Source of the DNA: Mixta calida
GTDB lineage: Bacteria; Pseudomonadota; Gammaproteobacteria; Enterobacterales; Enterobacteriaceae
DNA length: 64,000 bases
Assembly (NCBI RefSeq): GCF_002953215.1
Contig: NZ_CP026378.1
Coordinates: 2,710,540 to 2,774,539 of the forward strand
Direction of reading: 5' to 3'
Below the pieces are notes generated by a model. The model saw nothing but the letters and a program-made list of their open reading frames with translations. It was not told where the DNA came from and did no database searches. The position numbers were made by a program, and so were the translations under genes. This document shows, one piece after another, positions 9,785 to 17,280 of the stretch (within the stretch, counting starts at the first letter, position 1; each line of letters begins with the position of its first letter).

Positions 9785-9868
9785 GTCTCCCATGCTGGTT
9801 AAGGCGCCGGTAACCACGGCGGTGCCGCGTGATGTCTGAAGTTGCGCCTGCTGCGTCATGATGTTCAC
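9785..9868 (-). pseudogene. N-terminal fragment of a short-chain dehydrogenase gene
   Basis: On the minus strand a GTG (9868) or ATG (9859) preceded by AAGGTG opens a reading frame MTQQAQLQTSRGTAVVTGALTSMG. This is the beta1-turn of a Rossmann SDR (TGxxxxxG). The match stops after about 25 residues and the frame then runs antisense into the end of the FAD oxidoreductase gene. It is therefore a 5' remnant of an SDR gene cut by the event that placed the oxidoreductase here. Confidence 0.5.
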
Positions 9869-10276
9869 CTTGTCTGTTGTTCAGCTGATGAATTAATCGT
9901 ACACAGAGCTGCGTTGTCATAAATGACGCGCAGCGTAGTGATTCAGGACATGGTACGAGAATGGAGAAGGACGCCCCTGCCGGATTCAGCCTTTGTCCGG
10001 GTGTAGCGGATTGGATACAGTTGATATACCCCTTTGCGTGACCGGATAGGGTGTGACCTTCCAGGATGAGGCCTTCCGTTAAAAAGCGGTATAAAAATCT
10101 GAGACAGAGCAGCGATGAAACGTCCCTGAATCATACCGAGGCGCCTGTTTTCCGCATGCCGGGGCGTTCCCTGTGTTAACAGTCTTTAGCATTACGTGCT
10201 ACTTATTTTCTGACAAATCATTATTAATCAATCACCTGGTAACTTTCGAAGAAAAACATGCGATATTATTGCTTGC
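9869..10276. other. Intergenic region without recognisable genes
   Basis: About 400 bases between the SDR remnant and the operator region of the esterase gene. Short open frames on the minus strand (for example 9943-10134) have no recognisable family, no strong ribosome binding site and skewed composition. I see nothing else in it. Confidence 0.5.
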
Positions 10277-10300
10277 AATTATATAGCGCACTATTTAATT
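10277..10300. promoter_or_regulatory. Operator-like palindrome 1 upstream of the esterase gene
   Basis: The 24 bases consist of half-site AATTATATAG, four bases CGCA, and half-site CTATTTAATT. The arms match at 9 of 10 positions. This pattern (AT-rich arms around a TAGCGCxCTA core) is typical of MarR/OhrR-type operators. A second copy lies 62 bases downstream. Confidence 0.55.
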
Positions 10301-10340
10301 TCTCTTCCATACCGAATGCGCAGCGCCAGTTGCCGCCCAT

Positions 10341-10360
10341 TTAAATAGCGTGCGATTTAA
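10341..10360. promoter_or_regulatory. Operator-like palindrome 2 upstream of the esterase gene
   Basis: TTAAATAGCG followed by TGCGATTTAA forms an imperfect palindrome (8 of 10 positions) with the same core as the site at 10277-10300. The two centres are 62 bases apart, close to six helical turns, so paired binding or looping is possible. It is 28 bases from the esterase start, consistent with repression. Confidence 0.5.
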
Positions 10361-10387
10361 TCGCAAATGAATTAAACAGGTGACATC

Positions 10388-11395
10388 ATGAAAATTAAAC
10401 AGACCGTTTTAGCGACCGCCCTGATGGCCGTTTCCGCCAGCAGCTTTGCCGAGGCTCCGCAACCGGAGCATCACGTACAGGATTTTCTCAACGCGCTGAA
10501 CAGCAGCGGCGGTAAGCCCATTGAACAGCTGTCGCCGGAGGATGCGCGCCAGGTACTGATCGGTGCCCAGAAAGGCGCGGTGCTACCTGCTGCGGATGTA
10601 ACGGAAAAAACCATTCAGGTAAACGGTCAGCCTCTGAAACTAAATATCGTTAAGCCGAAAGGATCGCATGGCATACTGCCGGTGTTTATGTTCTTCCACG
10701 GCGGCGGCTGGGTACTGGGTGATTTCCAGACCCATGAACGTCTGGTGCGCGATCTGGTGGTAGAATCTGGCGCGGCGGCAGTATTTGTTAACTATACCCC
10801 GTCACCGGAAGCGCACTATCCGGTGGCGATTAATCAGGCCTATGCGGCAACGCGCTGGGTCGCTGAACACGGTAAAGAAATTGGGGTGGACGGCAAACGT
10901 CTGGCACTGGCAGGCAACAGCGTGGGTGGCAACATGGTGGCGGCGGTAGCGCTGCAGGCGAAACAGCAGCATGCGCCGGCGATCCGTTATAATGTGATGC
11001 TGTGGCCAGTGACCGATGCCCGTTTCGATACCGCCTCCTATGATCAATTCCAGAACGGCTATTTCCTGACGCGCAATATGATGAAATGGTTCTGGGACGC
11101 CTATACCACTAATGAAAGCGAGCGTAACAATATTCTTGCCTCACCGCTGCGTGCTACCAGCGAGCAGCTGAAAGGCTTGCCGCCGACGCTAATCCAGACG
11201 GCGGAGCTGGATGTGCTGCGCGATGAGGGCGAAGCCTTTGGCCGCAAACTGGATGCGGCGGGCGTGGAGGTCACGGTTACACGCTATAACGGATTGATCC
11301 ACGATTACGGTCTGCTGAACGGTCTCAGCAACGTGCCTGCGGTACGCACTGCGCTACGCCAGGCGGCGGAGGAACTGAAAACGCACCTGAAATAA
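10388..11395 (+). CDS. Secreted alpha/beta hydrolase (hormone-sensitive-lipase type)
   Basis: This 335-residue protein starts with a signal peptide (MKIKQTVLATALMAVSASSFA) and so is probably periplasmic. The oxyanion motif HGGGW is at about residue 104, the nucleophile elbow GNSVGG at about 176-181, and acid and histidine are supplied by ELDVLRDEGE and LIHDYG near the C terminus. This is the HSL/GDXG carboxylesterase family, acting on short-chain esters. It is a single-gene transcript: two operator-like palindromes lie in front and a strong terminator follows. Start choice is supported by AACAGGTGACATC before the ATG. Confidence 0.85.
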   Translation: MKIKQTVLATALMAVSASSFAEAPQPEHHVQDFLNALNSSGGKPIEQLSPEDARQVLIGAQKGAVLPAADVTEKTIQVNGQPLKLNIVKPKGSHGILPVFMFFHGGGWVLGDFQTHERLVRDLVVESGAAAVFVNYTPSPEAHYPVAINQAYAATRWVAEHGKEIGVDGKRLALAGNSVGGNMVAAVALQAKQQHAPAIRYNVMLWPVTDARFDTASYDQFQNGYFLTRNMMKWFWDAYTTNESERNNILASPLRATSEQLKGLPPTLIQTAELDVLRDEGEAFGRKLDAAGVEVTVTRYNGLIHDYGLLNGLSNVPAVRTALRQAAEELKTHLK

Positions 11396-11439
11396 CCCGC
11401 CGGATCGGGCGCGTCCTGACCTGTCCCGCACAGAAGAAA

Positions 11440-11465
11440 GGCCACTGTCCGCAGCGGCCTTTTTT
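11440..11465 (+). terminator. Intrinsic terminator after the esterase gene
   Basis: Hairpin GGCCACTG (11440-11447), loop TCCG, CAGCGGCC (11452-11459), followed by six T residues. It ends the transcript of the secreted esterase. Confidence 0.85.
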
Positions 11466-11466
11466 A

Positions 11467-11640
11467 TTATGTGCTCTGACTGGCCGCCGCATTGGGCAGA
11501 AAGGCCTGATGGGCGCGCAACAGGGCGATAATGGCTTTCAGATGCTCACGCAGCAAGCCGTGCACCGATACGCTTTCAGTCGGCCGGATGGCTATCTCTG
11601 TCTCACCGTCAATCAGCTGCGCCGTGAGCCAGGTTTTCAC
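11467..11640 (-). pseudogene. Possible decayed gene fragment (57 codons)
   Basis: On the minus strand a frame from GTG 11640 to TAA 11467 encodes MKTWLTAQLIDGETEIAIRP... and ends LLRAHQAFLPNAAASQST. It has a balanced, protein-like composition, but an in-frame stop lies just upstream. It looks like the C-terminal end of a larger gene whose 5' part is lost. I do not recognise the family. It overlaps the T tract region of the esterase terminator at its end. Confidence 0.3.
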
Positions 11641-11759
11641 GGCGGCAGGAATTTACGTCAGAAGTCCTACGCGCAATTGCGTGTGAAAATCAATGCAGCG
11701 CCTGCGCCAACCCATTAATATCCGATAGAAAAGTTAACTGTCGCAATAAGAAGAGCGCT

Positions 11760-12146
11760 ATGTTTTCAAAGCATTATGAAGTAGACGAAGGCCATATTGA
11801 TTTTCAGGGTGTGGTCGATGGGCTCTACTATCCGTTTTATATGGAGTGGACGCGTCACGCCTATATGAAGGAGGCGCTGGGCATCGATATCGAAGAGGAA
11901 TTTAAACAGGGACGCCTCTACATGGTGCTTGAATATTCCCTGCGGTTTCGGAAAAGCCTGCATAAAGGGGATAAGGTTGAGGTGACCTGCGAGCTGGCCA
12001 AAAACGAAAAGCGTAACCGCGTGAATTTCGTGCAGCAGATCAAGGTGGACGGCGTCGTTTATGCAGACGCCACCTTTGTCGCAACCTGTCTCTCCAACGG
12101 CCGCCCTTCCATGCCGGATGCGGTGGCGCAGGCGTTAGCTGAATAA
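11760..12146 (+). CDS. Acyl-CoA thioesterase, 4-hydroxybenzoyl-CoA thioesterase family
   Basis: This is a 128-residue hot-dog-fold protein. The family's catalytic segment DxxGVV is present as DFQGVVDGLYYPFYMEW near residue 14, with the acidic residue in place. The second half carries YSLRFRKSLHKGD and RVNFVQQI strands typical of YbgC/FcbC-like thioesterases. It probably hydrolyses a short or aromatic acyl-CoA; the substrate is not inferable. It is monocistronic, with a terminator directly after the stop. The start ATG follows AAGAAGAGCGCT, a usable ribosome binding site. Confidence 0.8.
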   Translation: MFSKHYEVDEGHIDFQGVVDGLYYPFYMEWTRHAYMKEALGIDIEEEFKQGRLYMVLEYSLRFRKSLHKGDKVEVTCELAKNEKRNRVNFVQQIKVDGVVYADATFVATCLSNGRPSMPDAVAQALAE

Positions 12147-12155
12147 TACCGATGC

Positions 12156-12184
12156 GCAGGCGCTGCGTTTTTGCGCCTGCTTTT
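12156..12184 (+). terminator. Intrinsic terminator after the thioesterase gene
   Basis: GCAGGCGC (12156-12163) pairs with GCGCCTGC (12173-12180) and is followed by TTTT. The loop itself is T-rich. A second perfect 11-bp inverted repeat, CTCACCCTGGC (12198-12208) and its complement (12222-12232), follows without a T tract. The rest of the gap up to 12446 shows nothing I can name. Confidence 0.7.
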
Positions 12185-12446
12185 CGTTATCGCCGCGCTC
12201 ACCCTGGCACCACTCAGTGAAGCCAGGGTGAGATACGCTGCGGAGCTTGCCTGAATCGCGTCGTCCGCGCGATTTATCTGAAGCGCCGCAACAAAAAAAC
12301 CGCCCGACGAAAGCAGGCCCTTTCATTTTTCTTTCAAAAGCTTAGCTACCCTCCTCTCCCTTTTTCTGGTTTCAACGTGTCCATAAAGAATGAGCCATAG
12401 TGTAAAAATGATTCATTTCTCACCTTCCCGCTTGCTGACCTACCAA

Positions 12447-12473
12447 CAGTAACCTACATTTAGTAGGTTACTG
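12447..12473. promoter_or_regulatory. 11-bp perfect palindrome, probable TetR operator
   Basis: CAGTAACCTAC (12447-12457), spacer ATTTA, GTAGGTTACTG (12463-12473). It lies 20 bases before the flavodoxin-fold reductase start. The reductase is co-transcribed with a TetR-type gene (truncated here), and such regulators bind palindromes of this size in front of the operon they control. Confidence 0.65.
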
Positions 12474-12492
12474 ATAACCGACAGAGGTTGAT

Positions 12493-13092
12493 ATGCACGC
12501 ATTAATCGTTTTCGCTCACCCGGATTCGACTTCTCATACGCATGCCGTGGCGAAGCAGATAGCGGAAGGTATTGCGTCAGCGGGAGAAGAACACACATTT
12601 GAACTCGTCGACCTGGCGGCGGAAGGCTTCGATCCGCGCTTCAGCGCAGCGGATTATCAGCAGTTTAAAGGACAGACCGTGCTGCCTGACGATGTTAACG
12701 CGGAGCAGCAGCGGATTAACCGCGCCGATGCGCTGGTGCTGGTCTATCCCATCTACTGGTGGTCATTCCCGGCGCAGCTAAAAGGCTGGATCGATCGCGT
12801 ATTTACTCAGGGTTGGGCTTATGACGAGCGGGACGGTAAGTTAGTTAAGCTGCTTGGACACCTGCCGGTGCATCTGATCGCCCTTGGCGGTGCTGACCAG
12901 CGCACTTACGCGCGTTACGGCTATTTCGGCAGCATGAAAACGCAGATTGACCAGGGTATTTTCGGCTACTGCGGTGCGCCTGTCGTTACCAGCGAACTGT
13001 TGCTGCCCTCAGACGAAGGCTATCCCGATGCGCATTACCGCGCCGCTTACCGTAAAGGTCAACAGCTGTTTCTCTCACAGAAAAAAGCATGA
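12493..13092 (+). CDS. NAD(P)H oxidoreductase, flavodoxin fold (KefF/MdaB type)
   Basis: This 199-residue flavoprotein belongs to the NAD(P)H:quinone reductase family. FMN/FAD-binding features are the N-terminal FAHPDSTSHTHA loop, VYPIYWWSFPAQLKGWIDRVF (about residues 78-98) and the LGGADQRTYARYGYFG segment. It probably carries out two-electron reduction of quinones or nitro/azo compounds in the cytoplasm. Its stop overlaps the start of a truncated TetR gene (ATGA), and a palindromic operator precedes it, so it is likely induced by a toxic ligand through a TetR repressor. Since that repressor is truncated here, expression may be constitutive. Confidence 0.85.
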   Translation: MHALIVFAHPDSTSHTHAVAKQIAEGIASAGEEHTFELVDLAAEGFDPRFSAADYQQFKGQTVLPDDVNAEQQRINRADALVLVYPIYWWSFPAQLKGWIDRVFTQGWAYDERDGKLVKLLGHLPVHLIALGGADQRTYARYGYFGSMKTQIDQGIFGYCGAPVVTSELLLPSDEGYPDAHYRAAYRKGQQLFLSQKKA

Positions 13093-13289
13093 CGATTCAG
13101 ACCTCGCCGCGTCGGCGGCTGTCACTTGACGACCGACGCCGACAGCTGACAGAGGCCACATGGCACCTGGTGCGAACGGAAGGCAGCGATGCTTTGTCGC
13201 TGGCGCGCGTCGGAGAAAAGGCGGGCATGAGCAAGACGCGTATGGCGGTCCAGACCAACCTGAGCCATCTTAAAACAGAAGACCATTAA
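13089..13289 (+). pseudogene. Truncated TetR-family regulator
   Basis: The 66-codon frame begins with a TetR helix-turn-helix (LDDRRRQLTEATWHLVRTEG, then SLARVGEKAGMSK). After the recognition helix it continues into an unrelated-looking tail TRMAVQTNLSHLKTEDH and stops. TetR proteins need a ligand-binding domain of another 130-150 residues, which no frame supplies before the next gene at 13302. It starts inside the reductase stop codon, so it was the second gene of that operon. It is probably an internal deletion. Whether the small protein still binds DNA is doubtful because dimerisation is lost. Confidence 0.7.
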
Positions 13290-13301
13290 AAGGACGCCAT
13301 T

Positions 13302-14105
13302 ATGATTAAATTATGCAAGGCCTGCGGCACCTCTTATCAGGAAACTGATATTCAGATTGAACAGTGCAGGATTTGTCAGGATGAAAGACAGTACGTGCCG
13401 GTTGGTGGCCAACAGTGGATTGCGTTGTCGACGCTACAGGCGACGCACAGCAACAAATGGCAACAGCATGAAGCGGATCTTTTCAGCCTTGAAACGGTGC
13501 CCGCTTTTGCCATTCACCAGCGCGCTTTTTTACTGAGAACGCCAGAAGGCAATATTCTGTGGGACTGTATCGCCAATCTGGATGACGCAACCAAAGCGTT
13601 AGTTTCTGCGCTGGGCGGTATCAGCGCTATCGCGATTTCTCATCCTCATTACTATACGACCATGCAGGACTGGGCTGCGGCCTTCAATGCGCCGATATAT
13701 CTGCACGCCAGCGATAGCGAATGGATTATGCGTGACAGTCCGGCCATTCAGCTATGGGAAGGTGATGAACTGGAACTGACCTCTGCGGTGCGCCTGTTGC
13801 GGTTGGGCGGCCATTTTCCCGGCGGCAATGTATTACACTGGGAGCGGGACAACGGCGTCCTGCTGGTTGGAGATATCGTACAGGTAACGCCGGGTGCTGA
13901 TGCGGTTTCGTTTATGTGGAGCTATCCGAACATTCTGCCTCTGCCTGCCACAACCGTCAGCACTCTCACCAGCAGACTTGGCCAGATTCGTTATGAGCGG
14001 CTTTACGGCGCGTTTGCCGGGCAGAACATTACCGCGAAAGCCAGTGAGATTGTGCAGCGCTCAGGTGAAAAATATATTGCCTGTTTAAGGGCGGAGCGCC
14101 GCTAA
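13302..14105 (+). CDS. Metallo-beta-lactamase-fold protein with N-terminal zinc ribbon
   Basis: This is a 267-residue protein. Residues 1-30 contain CKACGTSY and QCRICQDE, a four-cysteine zinc-ribbon-like knuckle. The rest is MBL-like: AISHPHYYT (about 110) sits where the HxHxDH metal motif belongs but lacks the Asp-His pair. LLRLGGHFPGGNVLHW and VLLVGDIVQV supply the later His and Asp. The metal site is therefore incomplete and activity uncertain. Start has AAAGGACGCCATT before ATG, and the gene lies 12 bases after the truncated TetR frame, so it may belong to the same operon. Substrate unknown. Confidence 0.72.
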   Translation: MIKLCKACGTSYQETDIQIEQCRICQDERQYVPVGGQQWIALSTLQATHSNKWQQHEADLFSLETVPAFAIHQRAFLLRTPEGNILWDCIANLDDATKALVSALGGISAIAISHPHYYTTMQDWAAAFNAPIYLHASDSEWIMRDSPAIQLWEGDELELTSAVRLLRLGGHFPGGNVLHWERDNGVLLVGDIVQVTPGADAVSFMWSYPNILPLPATTVSTLTSRLGQIRYERLYGAFAGQNITAKASEIVQRSGEKYIACLRAERR

Positions 14106-14345
14106 GATGCGGGCTTTAAGGAGCCGCTTTATGCAGCTTAGTTATGTAGCGCGTTCGGCCTTAAAGATGTCGACTCAATTAAAACGCTTCTAACATAACA
14201 CCGCGAGCGGTGCCGGCTCCGCTTTCAGCCTGGATCCCCTGCCCTGTTTGTTCTCACTTCTGCTTAAAACAGCGTCTAAACTTATTTTCCGAAAGAGAGC
14301 ATAACGGCGAATACAGTAAAACAAGACTGGAATAAGGAATAAGCT
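14106..14345. other. Intergenic region
   Basis: 240 bases with a short GC hairpin (CACCGC-ga-GCGGTG around 14199-14212) but no gene that I can support. The promoter of the DUF2188 gene must lie in its right part. Confidence 0.4.
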
Positions 14346-14567
14346 ATGCCAAAAAGCGCCTTTGTGGAGCATCGCCCGAAATCAAGCGACAAGCAAGCGT
14401 CAACTACCCATCATGTGGTTATCGTTGACGGTGAAGAAAAACATACCGCCAAAACGCAAAAAGAAGCGGCAGACTGGGCCTTTTCTCAGGGTTATACCGT
14501 TCATGTCGCGCGGGAACGCCATTTGCAGGATCGCGATCGTCCTGCCCTGTGGCGAGTCTATCCCTGA
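14346..14567 (+). CDS. DUF2188 family small protein
   Basis: A 73-residue basic, hydrophilic protein. The segment HHVVIVDGEEKHTAKTQKEAADWAFSQG with the terminal HLQDRDRPALWRVYP matches the DUF2188 layout (HVVP...KREG...THDTQKEAIDAAR...). Its function is unknown. The start follows AATAAGGAATAAGCT, a good ribosome binding site. It appears to be transcribed alone. Confidence 0.65.
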   Translation: MPKSAFVEHRPKSSDKQASTTHHVVIVDGEEKHTAKTQKEAADWAFSQGYTVHVARERHLQDRDRPALWRVYP

Positions 14568-14675
14568 CCCTGAAGCCGTTGCATAAACGAGCGATAAAAT
14601 ATCGCGTCGCTCTCTGCCATAACATCAGTTTTCCCGTACGTGGCTGGCCAACCGTAATTCTATTACGCCTGGCCG

Positions 14676-14702
14676 TAAAGGCTTTACCCGGTGCGCCGAT
14701 AA
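14676..14702 (+). promoter_or_regulatory. Sigma-28 (FliA) promoter of the first chemoreceptor gene
   Basis: TAAAGGCT (14676-14683), an 11-base spacer, and a perfect GCCGATAA (14695-14702). This matches the TAAA...GCCGATAA flagellar class 3 consensus with the exact spacing. It is 51 bases upstream of the chemoreceptor start. Confidence 0.85.
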
Positions 14703-14753
14703 CGACTTGTCGGACTGTGTCCGAGGTAAAATTATTATCACCACGGGAAAAAT

Positions 14754-16339
14754 ATGAAACTCAATAACTTCAGAATCGGGCAACGGCTCGGTTTTCTGGC
14801 CGCACTTCTTTTGCTGGCGATCCTGCTGGTTGGGTTGCGGGGCATCAGCCTTAATGCTGACGGCCTGAAAAAAATAATGACATCATGGCTACGGAGACGC
14901 GCGTCGCCGAAAGCATCGATACCGCGCGTAATGCGCAGGTACAGTTTAAAATCCAGGTTCAGGAGTGGAAAAATATCCTGCTGCGCGGCGGTCAGGGAGA
15001 AGAAGCCTTTAATAAATATAAAGCGGCCTTTCTGACGCAGAGCCAGAAAACGCAGGCGCTGCTGACCCGCTTAATGGCGTTGCAATCTTCAATCGATATG
15101 GATACCGCAACGGTACGGCAAACCCTGCAATTGCATGCCCAACTTGAGCAGCAGTATCTTTCCGCTTTGCAGAGCTACAGCTTTCAGGATGCTGCCAGCG
15201 CACAGCGGGTGGACCATCTGGTGGGCGGTATTGACCGCGAGCCGACCCGCATGATCGACGAAGTTGTCAACCGCACGCTGACCCATACCAGCCGTCTGAA
15301 TCAGGAGCTGACCGCGCAGAATCTGGCGCAATACCAGCAGACCCGGCTAACGCTGTGGCTGGCGATGGGCGCAGTTCTGTTAACCGGAATAGTGATTACC
15401 GTCTGGCTGATCCGCAGCATTACTCATCCGCTGCGCGAAGCGGTTAATATCGCCCGCACCGTTGCGTCCGGCGATTTACAGGCCAATATCCGTCCTGCGG
15501 GTCGTGATGAAACGGCGGAACTGATGACTGCGCTACAGGAGATGAATGTCAGCCTGACCCGCATCGTATCGGACGTGCGCAGCGGTACCGAAACGATCGC
15601 CACCGCCTCGGTACAGATTGCACAAGGCAGCATTGAACTCTCCTCACGAAACGAAGCGCAGGCCAGCGCGCTGGAGGAAACGGCAGCCTCGATGGAGGAA
15701 CTGACCTCTGTAGTAAAAAACAATGCGACCCATGCCCGCGATGCCAGCAACCTGGCGCGCGATGCGCGCAAAATGGCCAGCGAGGGCGGTAATGTGGTGG
15801 AGAAAGTGGTGCACACCATGAGCGAAATCCATCACTTCTCGCAGGAGATCAGTCAGATTATCAGCCTGATCGACGGCATCGCCTTCCAGACCAATATCCT
15901 TGCCCTGAACGCAGCCGTAGAAGCCGCGCGGGCAGGCAATGAAGGCCGCGGATTTGCAGTGGTAGCTTCTGAAGTGCGGGCGCTGGCGCAGCGTTCAGCC
16001 AATGCGGCGCGCGATATTCGCGTCCTGATCGACCGTTCGGTCAACAGCATTGATGCTGGCAACGAACTGGTGAAAGGCGCGGGTATGACAATGGAAAAAA
16101 TCATTGCCAGCATTAAGCAGGTCAGCGAGTTGATGGAAAGCGTTTCGGCCGCCAGCAATGAACAAAGCACCGGCATCGACCAGGTAAATCTGGCTGTCAC
16201 GCAGATGGACGCCGCAACGCAGCAGAATGCCGCGCTTTCTCAGGAATCTACCGCGGCGGCGCAGGCATTGCAGGAACAAACGGAAAGCCTGCTCACCAGC
16301 GTTAGCGTATTTAAACTGCGTAACGCGATAGCGGGTTAA
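14754..16339 (+). pseudogene. Methyl-accepting chemotaxis protein, split by a frameshift at A7
   Basis: The first frame (from ATG 14754) gives the cytoplasmic start and first membrane helix (LGFLAALLLLAILLVGLRG). It should continue as [15 protein letters not shown], but the run of seven A residues at 14868-14874 is one short, so the frame goes off. The second frame carries everything else to 16339: a four-helix-bundle periplasmic part, TM2 ([20 protein letters not shown]), a HAMP domain and the signalling tip ([22 protein letters not shown]). Restored length would be about 528 residues. There is no C-terminal NWETF tether. A good sigma-28 promoter precedes it. An assembly error, real mutation or slippage are all possible. 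Confidence 0.85.
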
Positions 16340-16346
16340 TTTTCTG

Positions 16347-16372
16347 GAGGCGCTGCGAAACGGCAGCGCCTC
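16347..16372 (+). terminator. Hairpin after the first chemoreceptor gene
   Basis: GAGGCGCTGC (16347-16356), loop GAAACG, GCAGCGCCTC (16363-16372): a perfect 10-bp stem 8 bases after the stop. The following TCGGGTT is not a clear T tract, but position argues for a terminator. Confidence 0.6.
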
Positions 16373-16744
16373 TCGGGTTAGCATTATGACGTTATGTCGT
16401 AGGCTTCTTTATTGTATGTTGTAATTAAAAAGCTAACTACGCACCGGGATATCAGGCACATGGCGACGTAATGACTTAAATACTTCCCTGAATTTTTATT
16501 ATCTGTTAGCACCCTGTACGAATAGTCATCGGCACTTTTATCCTGAGCCACGGCCCGTATTAAGCGCGCTAAACCAGAATGTTATGCGCTAAACTGCATC
16601 AATGCAGCAGAGATCTTCTTTAGAAAGGCCAGTCATCTCCATGACTGCTACTTCATTCAGGCTATAAAAGCGGCCCTTCCCTTCAGAAATGCGTTATAAA
16701 ACAGGCCGTCAAAAAGAACATCCGTGTTCTGTCAGTAACACTCA
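16373..16744. other. Intergenic region with no recognised feature
   Basis: About 370 AT-richer bases between the chemoreceptor and the convergent RidA gene. I find no ORF with a good ribosome binding site, no RNA gene and no repeat. Confidence 0.4.
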
Positions 16745-17143
16745 TCATGCAGATGCAGGAATACGTGCGATGACTTTTATTTCAAAATCAAACCCTGCCA
16801 GCCAGGTGACGCCTACCGCTGTCCAGTTGGGATAAGGCGCCTGGGGAAACAGTTCGTTCTTCACCTGCATTATCGTCGCGAACTGGTTTTCCGGGTCGGT
16901 ATGGAAAGTCGTGACATCAATCAGATCGTCGAGGGTACAGCCTGCCGCCGCCAGCGTTGCCTGTAAATTGGTGAAAGCCAGCCGCACCTGGGCGGCGAAG
17001 TCAGGTTCCGGCGAACCATCCGCACGGCTGCCGACCTGGCCGGAAACAAACAGCAGATTATCGGAACGGATAGCGGCAGAGTAGCCATGCTGTTCATACA
17101 AAGCATGGCGGCTGGCCGGAAAAATCGCTTCACGTTGGGTCAT
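16745..17143 (-). CDS. RidA/YjgF-family deaminase-like protein
   Basis: This 132-residue protein is of the Rid superfamily. It has LFVSGQVGSRADGS (about 30-43), the AFTNLQATLAAAGCTLDDLIDVTTF core, PYPNWTAVGVTWLAG and the terminal FEIKVIARIP, where Arg is the carboxylate-binding residue of active Rid proteins. RidA members hydrolyse reactive enamine/imine intermediates; subgroups with other jobs exist. It is divergent from a TetR gene at 17281 with three matching palindromes in between, so it is the probable target of that regulator. Confidence 0.85.
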   Translation of the reverse strand: MTQREAIFPASRHALYEQHGYSAAIRSDNLLFVSGQVGSRADGSPEPDFAAQVRLAFTNLQATLAAAGCTLDDLIDVTTFHTDPENQFATIMQVKNELFPQAPYPNWTAVGVTWLAGFDFEIKVIARIPASA

Positions 17144-17200
17144 AGATCCACCTTACAGAGGTTAATGTCGTCTGATATATCCGCAGTCTCTCCGTTTAAG

Positions 17201-17264
17201 ATACACTGCGTATATGAATAGAGCATGCATACGCCTCGTATGTCAATTAAAATACGTACCGTAT
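17201..17264. promoter_or_regulatory. Three tandem operator palindromes (ATACG-N3-CGTAT) between ridA-like and tetR
   Basis: Site 1 at 17201-17213 reads ATACACTGCGTAT (one arm mismatch), site 2 at 17229-17241 ATACGCCTCGTAT, and site 3 at 17252-17264 ATACGTACCGTAT. Sites 2 and 3 are perfect 5-bp arm palindromes with three-base spacers. Starts are 28 and 23 bases apart. They lie in the shared divergent promoter, the expected place for TetR binding and autoregulation. Confidence 0.75.
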
Positions 17265-17280
17265 GTGAAAAGGAGCAGAT

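Noticed and set aside
14868..14874. Programmed -1 ribosomal frameshift at the A7 run of the chemoreceptor
   Set aside because: The zero-frame codons are preceded by G, so re-pairing in the P site would be mismatched, and two other genes in the window have the same kind of homopolymer loss. Sequencing error is simpler.
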